Part shown: piece after piece, positions 8,809 to 17,362 of the stretch | Position numbering within the stretch: position 1 is the stretch's first letter | Layout of the letters: every line of letters begins with the position of its first letter | Notes under the pieces: generated by a model | Told to the model about the DNA's origin: nothing | The model's database searches: none | The model's input: only the letters and a program-made list of their open reading frames with translations | NCBI RefSeq assembly: GCF_000620845.1 | Contig: NZ_KK211189.1 | Span: 1,565,662-1,629,661 of the forward strand | Length of the DNA: 64,000 bases | From: Exiguobacterium marinum DSM 16307 | GTDB taxonomy: Bacteria; Bacillota; Bacilli; Exiguobacteriales; Exiguobacteriaceae | Reading direction: 5' to 3' | Translations under genes and position numbers: made by a program

Positions 8809-9993
8809 TTGGAATATACAGCATTATTAGAACGTCTCGAAGACGTTATTCAATCAAATCATCTCGTGTCAGCGACCATCAGTCAACCCCGCCAAAAATC
8901 AAGTGATTTAAGACGGGTCAAATTGAAACCGGTCCTGATTCGGAATGCATATCATATCCAGTTCGAGTATCAGTATGAGCGTGTGATGAATCATAAAAAT
9001 TTGACACCAGACGAGGCCGTATCGGAAATGATCGAGCTCCTCGAAACGTTCAGACAAGGTCAGTTTCAATTAAAAGAATCTGATCTTCAGTTCCAGTTAT
9101 CGAAAAAGTTCAAAGTGACATTGAAAGAGAAACATACGGCTCAAAAAGAAGTTCAATTGAGCCATAATCGAGAAAAACAGTACGTGCTACCACTTGACGA
9201 ACCGGTCCCATTCTTGATTCGACTAGGCATTCAATCTACAGACGGGAAAGTGAAACGACAAAAGTACGACAAATTCAAACAAATCAACCGCTTCCTCGAG
9301 TTCATCGAGGATTCACTCAAACATTTACCTACGGATCGCACTGTCCGTATTCTCGATTTCGGTTCGGGCAAATCGTATTTGACGTTCGCGCTCTATCACT
9401 TCTTACATGAGATGAAAGGGTATGACGTCCACATCACGGGACTCGATTTGAAGAAAGAAGTCATCGAAGAGTGTGCATCCATCGCGAAGGATCTTGGCTA
9501 TGAACGGCTGGAGTTTTTAGTCGGGGACATTAATGAATATGAAGGGGAGACGGCCGTCGATATGGTCGTGACGCTCCATGCATGTGACGTGGCGACCGAT
9601 ATGGCATTGGCACGTGCCGTCCGTTGGGGCGCAAACGTCATCTTAAGCGTCCCGTGTTGCCAAAAAGAATTGAATCGTCAAATCCAAGCACCGAACTTGG
9701 ACGTGATGCTCCAACATGGACTGATCAAAGAACGTTTCGCCTCCCTCGCGACAGATTCGATTCGGGCAGAACTGCTTGGACTTGTCGGGTATGATGCACA
9801 ACTGCTCGAATTTATCGATCTCGAACACACACCAAAAAATATTATGATTCGTGCCTATTTGACGAACCGCGTGGCAACCGCTGAGACGAAAGCGCGTTAT
9901 CTCGCCTTCAAGCAAATGATACATGCCGATCCGTTCTTAGAACGAGAATTGAGCGATAGACTTGTCCTCGAGGTGGAACAAGACGTAAAATAG
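8809..9993 (+). CDS. Class I SAM-dependent methyltransferase (Methyltransf_32-like)
   Basis: This 394-residue protein carries the SAM-binding motif ILDFGSGKSYLTFALYHF in its middle, then ITGLDLKKEVIEEC and a VTLHACDVATD motif, with SVPCCQKELN further on. The N-terminal 150 residues form a family-specific domain of unknown role. The substrate is unknown; relatives are often annotated as rRNA or small-molecule methyltransferases without proof. The longer frame starts with TTG at 8800, but the TTG at 8809 sits 9 bases after AAAAAGGA and is preferred. It has its own upstream region, divergent from spo0M. Confidence 0.8.
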   Translation: MEYTALLERLEDVIQSNHLVSATISQPRQKSSDLRRVKLKPVLIRNAYHIQFEYQYERVMNHKNLTPDEAVSEMIELLETFRQGQFQLKESDLQFQLSKKFKVTLKEKHTAQKEVQLSHNREKQYVLPLDEPVPFLIRLGIQSTDGKVKRQKYDKFKQINRFLEFIEDSLKHLPTDRTVRILDFGSGKSYLTFALYHFLHEMKGYDVHITGLDLKKEVIEECASIAKDLGYERLEFLVGDINEYEGETAVDMVVTLHACDVATDMALARAVRWGANVILSVPCCQKELNRQIQAPNLDVMLQHGLIKERFASLATDSIRAELLGLVGYDAQLLEFIDLEHTPKNIMIRAYLTNRVATAETKARYLAFKQMIHADPFLERELSDRLVLEVEQDVK

Positions 9994-10027
9994 GAGAGTA
10001 TAGACGAATGTCGAAAGGGGAAACAAC

Positions 10028-10456
10028 ATGGATTTTCAATTATATTTTCAAGATGTAGTCGAACAAGCGCGTAACGAAGTACGTGCTGCAGGATACACAG
10101 AGCTCACGACACCGGAAGAGGTGGACGGGGCACTCAAAAAAGAAGGGAAGACACTCGTCCTCGTCAACTCGGTATGTGGCTGTGCAGGCGGCATCGCGCG
10201 TCCGGCCGCTGCGTACGTGAACAAGATGGAAGGTGTAAAACCTGACCACTTCGTTACTGTGTTTGCCGGTCAAGACCGTGAAGCGACTGACCGTGCACGG
10301 GAGTATTTTGAAGGATATGCACCGTCTTCACCGTCAATTGCTCTTCTTGAAGATGGAAACATCGTGACGATGGTAGAACGCAGTGAAATCGAGTCAGCTA
10401 CTGCTGAAGAACTCGTCGATCAGTTGCAAACATTGTTTGACATCTATTTCTCATAA
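10028..10456 (+). CDS. brxB: Bacilliredoxin (BrxA/BrxB, YphP/YqiW family)
   Basis: This 142-residue thioredoxin-fold protein has the family's CGC motif in [16 protein letters not shown] (residues 49-64). Bacilliredoxins remove bacillithiol from mixed disulfides on proteins after oxidative stress. AAAGGGG precedes the ATG. The symbol brxB rests on B. subtilis gene order (yqiW near bkd and artPQR); the sequence alone does not separate BrxA from BrxB. A terminator follows within 12 bases. Confidence 0.88.
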   Translation: MDFQLYFQDVVEQARNEVRAAGYTELTTPEEVDGALKKEGKTLVLVNSVCGCAGGIARPAAAYVNKMEGVKPDHFVTVFAGQDREATDRAREYFEGYAPSSPSIALLEDGNIVTMVERSEIESATAEELVDQLQTLFDIYFS

Positions 10457-10467
10457 TCACACATCGG

Positions 10468-10493
10468 CGCAAAGGCCCTGCCTTTGCGTTTTT
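10468..10493 (+). terminator. Terminator of the bacilliredoxin gene
   Basis: CGCAAAGGC pairs with GCCTTTGCG around CCTG and is followed by five T residues. Confidence 0.88.
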
Positions 10494-10512
10494 GTAAAAA
10501 GGGGCAATGCAT

Positions 10513-10854
10513 ATGGAACCAGTCATCAAAATCATGACGGAGGCAGAATATATGATTGCCCTGTCACGCGGTGAAATCAATGAACCATCACTTCAATCCG
10601 AAGGGACAATCAAATGTTGTACACCGCAGCAAATAGGAAAAGTGGTAAAACAATCTTTTTTTGGAGAGTCGGTCGTGCTCGTCTCGCTCCACGTTAACCG
10701 ACTAGGACAGCTGTTACATTATGAACTAGATGAAGACGGGGAGCGCTATCCGCACGTGTATAGTGCCATCCCTATGTCTTCTGTTAAACAGGTTCAACCA
10801 TACGGGTCTCGCGACAATGGAACGGTCACATATTTCGCTTTCGAGCGGATGTGA
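10513..10854 (+). CDS. DUF952-like protein
   Basis: This encodes 113 residues that fit the small DUF952 family (MTEAEYMIALSRGE at the N-terminus, VVLVSLHVNRLG, and ERYPHVYSAIPMSSV near the C-terminus). The biochemical role is unknown; the fold is thought to relate to ADP-ribosyl-transferase-like or RNA-phosphotransferase-like proteins. Two ATGs are possible; the one at 10513 is chosen because it lies 8 bases from AAAAAGGGG, while 10507 is too close. It appears to stand alone. Confidence 0.65.
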   Translation: MEPVIKIMTEAEYMIALSRGEINEPSLQSEGTIKCCTPQQIGKVVKQSFFGESVVLVSLHVNRLGQLLHYELDEDGERYPHVYSAIPMSSVKQVQPYGSRDNGTVTYFAFERM

Positions 10855-10944
10855 CCTTCTTTTTTTTAAAATAAAATGCATGAATATACTTTACAATTAA
10901 TAATTATGTGTATATAGTGGTTGAAGATACAAGTCGGACAACTG

Positions 10945-10989
10945 ATGTGTCATTGAACAGTTGAGCTGCAATGACACATATGTCATAAT
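10945..10989 (+). promoter_or_regulatory. Promoter with overlapping dyad upstream of the amino-acid ABC transporter
   Basis: The -35 TTGAGC (10961-10966) and -10 CATAAT (10984-10989) are 17 bases apart, and TG precedes the -10 with one base between. A perfect 11-bp inverted repeat, ATGTGTCATTG (10945-10955) and CAATGACACAT (10969-10979), spans the -35 and part of the spacer. No T-run follows, so an operator is more likely than a terminator. The regulator is unknown. Confidence 0.55.
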
Positions 10990-11038
10990 TTTGTTAAAGT
11001 TCTGATAATTGTCATTTAACTACGAAAGGAAGATGGAG

Positions 11039-11830
11039 ATGAAAAAAGGTTTTCTAGCATTATGTTTAGCAGGACTAGCCGCGTTTTCGGTCGCATGTGG
11101 GACAGACGAGAATGAAGGAGGATCGTCATCGACCGATGGGGAAGATGACAAAGTCATTGTCATGGGAACGAGTGCCGATTACTTCCCATATGAGTTCGTC
11201 GATACGGCGAATGGCGACGACATCGTTGGATTTGATATCGATATCGCCAAAAAAGTGGCGGAAAACATGGGATATGAATTGAAAATTGAAGATATGGATT
11301 TTGGTAGTTTACTTGGAGCACTCAATGCAGGGCGTGTCGATTTCGTCATGGCTGGGATGACACCGACTGAAGAGCGTAAAGAGAATGCTGATTTCTCGGA
11401 TATTTATTTCACTGCGGTGAACTTAATCTTATCGAAAGATGACTCACTTCAATCTCTTGAAGACTTGAAAGGCAAAAAGATTGGTGTCCAACTCGGTTCG
11501 ATTCAAGAAGGAATCGCACAAGACCAGATTCAAGACGCAGAAATCGTATCGTTGAACAAGATTCCTGAGATTATTCAAGAAATCAAGACGGGACGTATTG
11601 ACGCGATGGTCATTGAAGACACGGTCGCGAAGAAATACCTCGATCAAGACAGTGAGTTGACAACATTTGAAATCGTGGACGAGGAAGAAGCAGGTTCTGC
11701 TGCTGCCTTCCGTAAAGACGATGAGCTCCGTGATCAATTCAATGAAGAGTTGAAGAAGATGATCGACAATGGAGACATTGACGAGTTAGCACAAAAATGG
11801 TTTGAAGAAGAGGCTGCACCAGCCGAATAA
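11039..11830 (+). CDS. artP: Amino-acid ABC transporter substrate-binding lipoprotein (ArtP-like)
   Basis: This 263-residue lipoprotein has a signal peptide ending in the lipobox FSVAC (lipid-modified cysteine near residue 20). It then has a type-3 periplasmic-binding-protein fold for polar amino acids (YFPYEFVDTANGDDIVGFDIDIA, NAGRVDFVMAGMTPTEERK). Relatives bind arginine, glutamine or cystine; the arginine assignment here comes from gene order with B. subtilis artPQR, not from residues. The start at 11039 is 8 bases from AAAGGA, whereas upstream starts at 11009 and 11033 fit worse. A terminator lies between this gene and the permease. Confidence 0.88.
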   Translation: MKKGFLALCLAGLAAFSVACGTDENEGGSSSTDGEDDKVIVMGTSADYFPYEFVDTANGDDIVGFDIDIAKKVAENMGYELKIEDMDFGSLLGALNAGRVDFVMAGMTPTEERKENADFSDIYFTAVNLILSKDDSLQSLEDLKGKKIGVQLGSIQEGIAQDQIQDAEIVSLNKIPEIIQEIKTGRIDAMVIEDTVAKKYLDQDSELTTFEIVDEEEAGSAAAFRKDDELRDQFNEELKKMIDNGDIDELAQKWFEEEAAPAE

Positions 11831-11842
11831 TGAATCGTACGG

Positions 11843-11875
11843 GGCTGACTGAAGAGAACTCGGTCAGCCTTTTTT
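11843..11875 (+). terminator. Intercistronic terminator/attenuator after artP
   Basis: GGCTGACTGA pairs with TCGGTCAGCC around AGAGAAC and is followed by six T residues. It lies between the binding-protein gene and its permease, so it probably lets only part of transcription through. Confidence 0.85.
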
Positions 11876-11889
11876 AGGAGGAACTTACA

Positions 11890-12549
11890 ATGGATTTTAG
11901 TCGGATTTATGATTCTATCCCTTACATACTCGAAGGGATTCCAGTCATGTTCCAAGTCGTCATCGTCTCGGCATTGATCGGGATCACGCTTGGGATTGTT
12001 GTTGCTACGTTGAAGATTGTGCCGAACCGCTTGATTAACTTCCTCGGTCATGCTTATACGGCCGTGTTTCGTGGAACACCGCTCATCTTACAACTCGCCA
12101 TCATCCACTTCGGATTGCCGCAACTGACCGGCTATATCACGACACCTTATCAGTCGGCGGTTATCGCCTTCTCACTGAACTCGGGGGCGTATATTTCAGA
12201 AATCATCCGTGCCGGTATCCAAGCAGTCGACAAAGGTCAATGGGAAGCATCGGATGCCCTCGGTGTCCCTTATGTGAAACAATTACGTTCCATCATCTTG
12301 CCGCAGGCATTCAAGAATATCTTGCCTGCTTTAGTGAACGAGATGATCACGTTGACGAAAGAGTCTGCCCTCGTCTCGACGGTCGGAGTGCTTGACATCA
12401 TGCGCCGCGCACAAATCGTCGGTGGGCAGAAGGCAATCTACTTCGAACCGCTTCTATTTGCCGGTGTGATATACTTTACAATAGTGATGATCTTGACGTA
12501 TCTTGGACAACGTCTTGAAAAACGGTTAAGAAAGAGTGATGGAAGATGA
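11890..12549 (+). CDS. artQ: Amino-acid ABC transporter permease (ArtQ-like)
   Basis: This 219-residue polar amino acid permease (HisM family) has about five membrane helices. The family motif [10 protein letters not shown] lies near residue 60, and the EAA coupling loop [21 protein letters not shown] contacts the ATPase. An AGGAGG site is 8 bases before the ATG. The 3' end overlaps artR (ATGA at 12546). Confidence 0.92.
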   Translation: MDFSRIYDSIPYILEGIPVMFQVVIVSALIGITLGIVVATLKIVPNRLINFLGHAYTAVFRGTPLILQLAIIHFGLPQLTGYITTPYQSAVIAFSLNSGAYISEIIRAGIQAVDKGQWEASDALGVPYVKQLRSIILPQAFKNILPALVNEMITLTKESALVSTVGVLDIMRRAQIVGGQKAIYFEPLLFAGVIYFTIVMILTYLGQRLEKRLRKSDGR

Positions 12550-13268
12550 TCGAGGTAAAAGACCTATACAAACAATTTGGTGACTTAGAAGTATTGAAAG
12601 GAATCACGACGACGATCGAACGTGGTGAAGTGGTCGCTGTCATCGGACCGTCCGGGTCTGGTAAATCGACATTTCTACGTTGCTTGAACATGCTTGAGAT
12701 TCCAACGAGCGGGACGGTCAGTGTCGACGGGTTCGAGCTAACGAAAAAAGGTGCGAACGTCGCCAAGGCTCGTCAAAATATCGGGATGGTGTTTCAACAA
12801 TTCAACCTGTTCCCACATATGAGCGTATTGGATAATTTGACTTATGCGCCGGTCAATGTGTTGAAGGTGAGTAAAGCTGAAGCACTCGAACGTGCGAAAA
12901 AATTACTTGAACGCGTCGGACTTTCTGAGAAAATCGATGCCTATCCGAGCCAACTTTCAGGTGGACAAAAACAACGTGTCGCGATTGCTCGTGCCTTGGC
13001 GATGGAACCGAACGTCATGTTGTTCGATGAACCGACGTCAGCACTTGACCCGGAAATGGTTAACGAAGTACTCGATGTCATGAAAGGCTTGGTTGAGACG
13101 GGAATGACGATGGTCGTCGTCACACACGAAATGGGCTTCGCCCGTGAAGTGGCGGACCGCGTGCTCTTCCTCGACGAAGGGATCCTCATGGAAGAAGGCA
13201 AGCCGGCTGACCTGTTGTTAAACCCGCAAACAGACCGGGCAAAACGCTTCTTGGAGAAAGTGTTGTAA
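12546..13268 (+). CDS. artR: Amino-acid ABC transporter ATP-binding protein (ArtR-like)
   Basis: This 240-residue ATPase of the GlnQ type has all motifs: Walker [11 protein letters not shown]-loop [16 protein letters not shown], signature [15 protein letters not shown], Walker [15 protein letters not shown] and switch histidine VVTHEM. It powers the transporter with ArtP and ArtQ. The start overlaps the permease stop, so translation is probably coupled. Confidence 0.94.
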   Translation: MIEVKDLYKQFGDLEVLKGITTTIERGEVVAVIGPSGSGKSTFLRCLNMLEIPTSGTVSVDGFELTKKGANVAKARQNIGMVFQQFNLFPHMSVLDNLTYAPVNVLKVSKAEALERAKKLLERVGLSEKIDAYPSQLSGGQKQRVAIARALAMEPNVMLFDEPTSALDPEMVNEVLDVMKGLVETGMTMVVVTHEMGFAREVADRVLFLDEGILMEEGKPADLLLNPQTDRAKRFLEKVL

Positions 13269-13298
13269 TCTGATCTCACGAGGGAAGGATGAATGCAC

Positions 13299-13973
13299 AT
13301 GAAAATCACTTATTATGGACATGCGACAGTAGGATTTGAGGTAGATGGTGTGAACGTTTTGATTGACCCATTCTTGACGAGTAATCCTCATACCGAAGTA
13401 GACCCTTCTACACTGCGGCCAGATTATTTGTTGCTCACCCATGCTCATTTTGATCATATCGAAGATGTCGAATTGATTGCGAAAGAGACGGGTGCGACGA
13501 TTGTGGCGACGCATGAGCTTGCGAGCTACTATGAGAAGAAAGGGTATTCTGTACACGGTATGAATATCGGCGGCGGACACGATTTCCCGTTCGGCCGCGT
13601 CACGATGACGCAAGCCTTCCACAGTTCAAGTTTGGATATGGGAGACACGCCGGTCTACATGGGGATGCCAGCTGGATTCATCATCGAAACGAATGGGTTG
13701 ACGCTTTATCACGCAGGAGACACGAGTCTCTTCTCAGATATGAAGATGTATGGTGAACGTTTTGAAATCGATGTCGCCTTCCTTCCGATCGGGGACAATT
13801 TCACAATGGGACCTATAGACGCATTAGATGCGGCACAGTGGCTACAAGCGAAACGTGTCGTCCCGATCCACTTTGATACGTTTCCACCGATTAAACAGGA
13901 TGCTCAGGCGTTTTGTGACCAACTGCACCGTCGCGGTCTCTTGATTGAACCGAATACGACCATCGAGATTTAA
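13299..13973 (+). CDS. UPF0173 metal-dependent hydrolase (YtkL-like)
   Basis: This 224-residue metallo-beta-lactamase-fold protein begins MKITYYGHATVGFEVDG, as UPF0173 members do. The metal site includes LTHAHFDH, the histidine of TQAFHSSS, YHAGDT and the final PIHFDTFPPIK. The substrate is unknown; relatives hydrolyse lactones or phosphodiesters in vitro. The ATG at 13299 is 9 bases from AAGGA, so the ATG at 13293 is rejected. It is followed after two bases by the HD gene. Confidence 0.88.
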   Translation: MKITYYGHATVGFEVDGVNVLIDPFLTSNPHTEVDPSTLRPDYLLLTHAHFDHIEDVELIAKETGATIVATHELASYYEKKGYSVHGMNIGGGHDFPFGRVTMTQAFHSSSLDMGDTPVYMGMPAGFIIETNGLTLYHAGDTSLFSDMKMYGERFEIDVAFLPIGDNFTMGPIDALDAAQWLQAKRVVPIHFDTFPPIKQDAQAFCDQLHRRGLLIEPNTTIEI

Positions 13974-13975
13974 TC

Positions 13976-14551
13976 ATGAATGTGATTCAAGAGACGAAGC
14001 AGTTCATCGAAACGATTCATGCAAGTGACTCTTCGGGTCATGACGTCGCTCACGTTGAGCGTGTCGTTCGATTGGTGGAGCGTTTAATGGAGAATGAACC
14101 GGTCAATCGGACAGTTCTTCTCCTGGCGGCATATTTACACGACGTGGAAGATCATAAGCTCGGTCGTCCGAAGGGTCTCGTCAAACAGCATCTGTCCTCA
14201 ATTGATATCACTGAGGAGCAAGCGAATTTAGTGATGGCGGTGATTGATGAGGTCTCCTTCTCAAAAGGAAAGACGCCGACGACCCGGGAAAGCGAAATCT
14301 TGCAAGACGCCGACCGTCTTGATGCGATTGGTGCTATCGGAATTGCGAGGACATTCCAATATGCAGGTTCTCTCGGTACGCCGCTTGATTTGGCAGAGAC
14401 GAGTGCCGTTCAACATTTTCAAGATAAGTTGTTGAAATTGGCGGGAAATATGCATACGGAAAAAGCCAAACGCTTGGCGATGTCACGCCATACTTTCATG
14501 CAATGCTTTTTAAAGCAGTTTCATGAAGAATGGGACGGGATCGATACATGA
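13976..14551 (+). CDS. HD-domain phosphohydrolase, uncharacterised
   Basis: This 191-residue protein has the HD superfamily metal ligands: His in GHDVAHVERV (about residue 23), the HD pair in AAYLHDVEDHK and a later Asp in LQDADRLDAIGAIGIARTF. The family acts on nucleotides or related phosphoesters, but no substrate can be named. The ribosome site is weak and the gene begins two bases after the UPF0173 stop, so it is probably translated by coupling. Its stop codon lies inside the first base of the following terminator. Confidence 0.8.
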   Translation: MNVIQETKQFIETIHASDSSGHDVAHVERVVRLVERLMENEPVNRTVLLLAAYLHDVEDHKLGRPKGLVKQHLSSIDITEEQANLVMAVIDEVSFSKGKTPTTRESEILQDADRLDAIGAIGIARTFQYAGSLGTPLDLAETSAVQHFQDKLLKLAGNMHTEKAKRLAMSRHTFMQCFLKQFHEEWDGIDT

Positions 14552-14584
14552 AAAGGACGACCGATTATATTCGGTCGTCCTTTT
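14551..14584. terminator. Bidirectional terminator between HD gene and fadH-like gene
   Basis: A perfect 14-bp stem AAAAGGACGACCGA / TCGGTCGTCCTTTT surrounds TTATAT. It serves both converging genes. Confidence 0.92.
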
Positions 14585-14586
14585 GA

Positions 14587-15351
14587 TTAGAATGGATGCT
14601 TGTTCAACCAATGACCACCGTCAAGAGAGATGCAATCCCCGTTTAAATAGCGCATCTCGTCTGATGCCATCCAGTAAGCCAAGTCCGCAATCTCTTCCGG
14701 TGTTCCAAACCGTCCGAGTGGGACGTTACGGCGAATGCGCTCCACTTCTTTCACGTGGGAGACGAGTTTTTCGGCGCCGCCTGTCCGTTCAATCGGTCCA
14801 GGACTGATCGCGTTGACGCGAGCGCCGAACTGATAACCCCATTCGACTGCGAGCGTTCGTGTTAAGTTCAAGACCCCCGCTTTCGCTGCCGCACTCGGTG
14901 CGACACCAGGGCCGGCCTGCCACGCATACGAGGCGACCATGTTGATGATTGACCCGCCACGGAGTTCTTCTGCTTCCCAATGTTTCCCGAGAACGTGGGT
15001 GCAGTTGAACGTCCCGTTCAAGACGATGTCGATGACACTCGCCCAACCGTTTGGAGACAAATCGAGTGTCGGGCAGACGAAGTTGCCGGCAGCATTGTTA
15101 ACGAGCGCGTGGACTGGACCGTATGCGGACACGATGTCAGCGAGTGCTTGCGCGCATCCTTCATAATCACGAACATCATGTTGAACACTCATCGCCTGAC
15201 CCGCGTCGATGGCGTTCAGGTCGTTCATCGCATCTTTCAGTCGCTCCTCGTTTCGACCGCTGATGGCCACGCTCCACCCTTCTTGTTTAAATTTCAATGC
15301 CATGGCTTTCCCCATACCGGACGATCCCCCGGTAATCCAAATCGTTTTCAT
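14587..15351 (-). CDS. fadH: 2,4-dienoyl-CoA reductase-like SDR (FadH/YkuF-like)
   Basis: This 254-residue short-chain dehydrogenase starts KTIWITGGSSGMGKAMALKF, a dinucleotide-binding TGxxxGxG motif. It contains NNAAGNFVCPT, the wording typical of 2,4-dienoyl-CoA reductases. The classical YxxxK is replaced by SAAAKAGV, which also fits that subfamily and is not damage. The role would be reduction of dienoyl-CoA during breakdown of unsaturated fatty acids. A TetR-type operator over its promoter (15367-15411) supports a fatty-acid link. Another acyl-CoA or enoyl reductase remains possible. Confidence 0.8.
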   Translation of the reverse strand: MKTIWITGGSSGMGKAMALKFKQEGWSVAISGRNEERLKDAMNDLNAIDAGQAMSVQHDVRDYEGCAQALADIVSAYGPVHALVNNAAGNFVCPTLDLSPNGWASVIDIVLNGTFNCTHVLGKHWEAEELRGGSIINMVASYAWQAGPGVAPSAAAKAGVLNLTRTLAVEWGYQFGARVNAISPGPIERTGGAEKLVSHVKEVERIRRNVPLGRFGTPEEIADLAYWMASDEMRYLNGDCISLDGGHWLNKHPF

Positions 15352-15366
15352 CCTGTTTCCCCCTCA

Positions 15367-15411
15367 AAAATGAATGGTCGTTCATTTTACATATTCGTCT
15401 AATGATGTAAA
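15367..15411 (-). promoter_or_regulatory. fadH promoter with overlapping TetR-type operator
   Basis: On the minus strand, the -35 TTTACA (15411-15406) and -10 TAAAAT (15389-15384) are separated by 16 bases. A palindrome centred at 15377/15378, core TGAATGGTCGTTCA with AAAA/TTTT flanks (15367-15388), covers the -10. It resembles FadR-type operators, though the half-site spacing differs from the published Bacillus FadR consensus. Confidence 0.65.
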
Positions 15412-15531
15412 ACTCCTTCAATAAAGTGTCATTCGATGTTGAAACATTCTTTTAACTCGAGACGTATACACAAGATGTAACGATTGATATTCAAAACCAT
15501 GACGTGTATCTACAATAGGAGATGATGGAAT

Positions 15532-16167
15532 ATGAAGCGCATTACAGGATTGACCCTATTCATTCTTATCATTGTCGGAATGTTTGTACTCATCGATCGG
15601 TCTGATTCAAAGAAAATGAAAATGTCTGAACAGATCGAAAATAAGATGTTCACCCAAACGGAGACGAAGGTTTATCCTGAGTCGACGGTCGAAGAACTGA
15701 AGGAGATGCTTGCTGCGTTTCAAAACGATGTGGCTCCTCGAATCAATAACGATTTCGAACGAAAGTTGGCAGAACGGATGTACGTGGAGATGAAGATGTT
15801 TGATGAAACCATCGATGTGAAGCAACTTCTAATCCGCGCTAAAGACCAAGCTGATTTTGAACGTGCATGGTTGGACCATGCGAAAAGTGACTATGGCATC
15901 GTAGTAACGGGCGACGAAGTCGATGAATGGATTGAAAAAGGACCGGATGCGACGGTAGTCGAGTCACAAAGACGATATGCCGAGGCAAAAGAGATGAGCG
16001 TGTATGAGCTCAATCATGATTATTATCGCGATCAATACGTCAAATGGGTCGTATGGGAAGATTTGATTCCGCTCGTCACAGAACGGTACGAAGCGTCAAG
16101 TGAGCAAGTGCTCGACAACAATCGACTCATCGAATTGTACGAGCAAGAGGTGGAAAACACGTTATAA
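15532..16167 (+). CDS. Membrane-anchored protein, unknown
   Basis: This encodes 211 residues. It has an N-terminal hydrophobic segment (ITGLTLFILIIVGMFVLI, residues 4-21) without a lipobox, then a long charged, probably helical extracellular part rich in Glu, Lys and Asp. No known motif is recognised. The pattern of a membrane anchor plus an EKR-rich helical domain recalls SurA-N-like or YqjB-like hypotheticals, but I cannot assign it. GGAGATG lies just before the ATG. It is flanked by fadH (divergent) and the glucosaminidase (convergent). Confidence 0.7.
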   Translation: MKRITGLTLFILIIVGMFVLIDRSDSKKMKMSEQIENKMFTQTETKVYPESTVEELKEMLAAFQNDVAPRINNDFERKLAERMYVEMKMFDETIDVKQLLIRAKDQADFERAWLDHAKSDYGIVVTGDEVDEWIEKGPDATVVESQRRYAEAKEMSVYELNHDYYRDQYVKWVVWEDLIPLVTERYEASSEQVLDNNRLIELYEQEVENTL

Positions 16168-16182
16168 TCGAACGAAGCGTCA

Positions 16183-16212
16183 AGTAGCCCGACTCATATG
16201 AGCCGGGCTACT
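16183..16212. terminator. Hairpin between convergent genes, probable terminator
   Basis: AGTAGCCCG pairs with CGGGCTACT, and CTCAT pairs with ATGAG inside it. There is no T-run on either side, so intrinsic termination would be weak. It lies between two convergent genes. Confidence 0.55.
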
Positions 16213-16214
16213 AT

Positions 16215-17285
16215 TCATTGGATTTGCTTCAACTGTTTCAAACCGAGCTCACGATCAATCGTATACATCGTACCGGCGACCTTCTCGCCCCAGTATGGGT
16301 CCGAAGCATAGAAGATATTGATGCCTTCCTGTTTGTTACCGGGGTAATCTCCGCGAGCGTATGGACCTTTGACATATTTAGTCGCAAACAGTTCTGCAGC
16401 AGCCTGAACGCTTGCATCGATTGTTTTAAACATTGTGGCATTCTCACTCGGGTTGTCGTCCGCCGCCCGGAATCCAAATAGGTTTCGCTTTTCCCGTGCG
16501 ATGTCGGACGTTCCAAATCTTGACTCATGCCCGGCAACCGCAAGTAAGAACAGAGCATTGATTCCGTACGTATCCTCTGCCCGTTTAAAGGCCTTTCCTT
16601 CCCCTGCGAGCGGAGAATCGATGGACCGTAAATATTGATCAAACTCTTTCGTGGTATACGGAGAGGACGAACGAATCGATGCAAATTGATAAGGAGAGTC
16701 GAAGACGTCTTGGACGCGTTCCGTATAGTAACGATCATCCGAGCGCTTTTTCGTTGGTCCGACGAGGAACTTGCCGGCGAGATGACCGTTCGCTTCGACC
16801 GAATGGTAGACGTCCCCATCTTGAATTTCATAATATCCCCGTCTTTCGACCACAGCTTCAGGGAACAATGTCATTTGATCAGGTTTGACATAGACGTCAG
16901 CTCCTGAGATGCGAACTTTTAAATGACCGTTTCCTCGTTCGATTAACTGAAGTCGTGTACCGCCGGCGACATATGATTGTCGCTTTTTAAACGCCTCATC
17001 TTCATATAAATTTGTGATCGCATCACTTGGGGTGACGACGATCCCGGTACCCGTGAAATCGAGGACTTCACCGGAAGGAGAGAACAGGGTGCGGTTCTTA
17101 CCAGAAGTCATGTATCGTTTCGCTTCATCGAGAGATTCGAATGACCGCGTGACGCGATCGCCATTCGTCATGGTCTCGACGGTATACATGTCTTCATGTC
17201 CGGATTGAATCCATAAAAATGCGGCGACTGCGATACTTAGTGTCGCGACCATCGGCCATATTGTACGTTTTCTCTTTCGTTTCAA
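16215..17285 (-). CDS. Membrane-anchored N-acetylglucosaminidase (glucosaminidase domain)
   Basis: This encodes 356 residues. A basic N-terminus precedes a signal-anchor helix (TIWPMVATLSIAVAAFLWIQ). A stretch with SH3-like character follows (residues about 85-150, VAGGTRLQLIERGNGHLKVRI). The C-terminal glucosaminidase domain contains the catalytic-region motif LFLLAVAGHESRFGTSDIAREKRNLFGF split over about 25 residues, and NIFYASDPYWGEKVAGTMY at the end. It would cut peptidoglycan glycan strands at the cell surface, like LytG or LytD domains. The start is an ATG following a run of purines. Confidence 0.88.
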   Translation of the reverse strand: MKRKRKRTIWPMVATLSIAVAAFLWIQSGHEDMYTVETMTNGDRVTRSFESLDEAKRYMTSGKNRTLFSPSGEVLDFTGTGIVVTPSDAITNLYEDEAFKKRQSYVAGGTRLQLIERGNGHLKVRISGADVYVKPDQMTLFPEAVVERRGYYEIQDGDVYHSVEANGHLAGKFLVGPTKKRSDDRYYTERVQDVFDSPYQFASIRSSSPYTTKEFDQYLRSIDSPLAGEGKAFKRAEDTYGINALFLLAVAGHESRFGTSDIAREKRNLFGFRAADDNPSENATMFKTIDASVQAAAELFATKYVKGPYARGDYPGNKQEGINIFYASDPYWGEKVAGTMYTIDRELGLKQLKQIQ

Positions 17286-17362
17286 TTAGATCACTTCCAA
17301 ACTTTTGAATTGCCAAACGAGTTAATTTAGTCAACAATTTGATGAAGAAGGGGGAAATGAAT

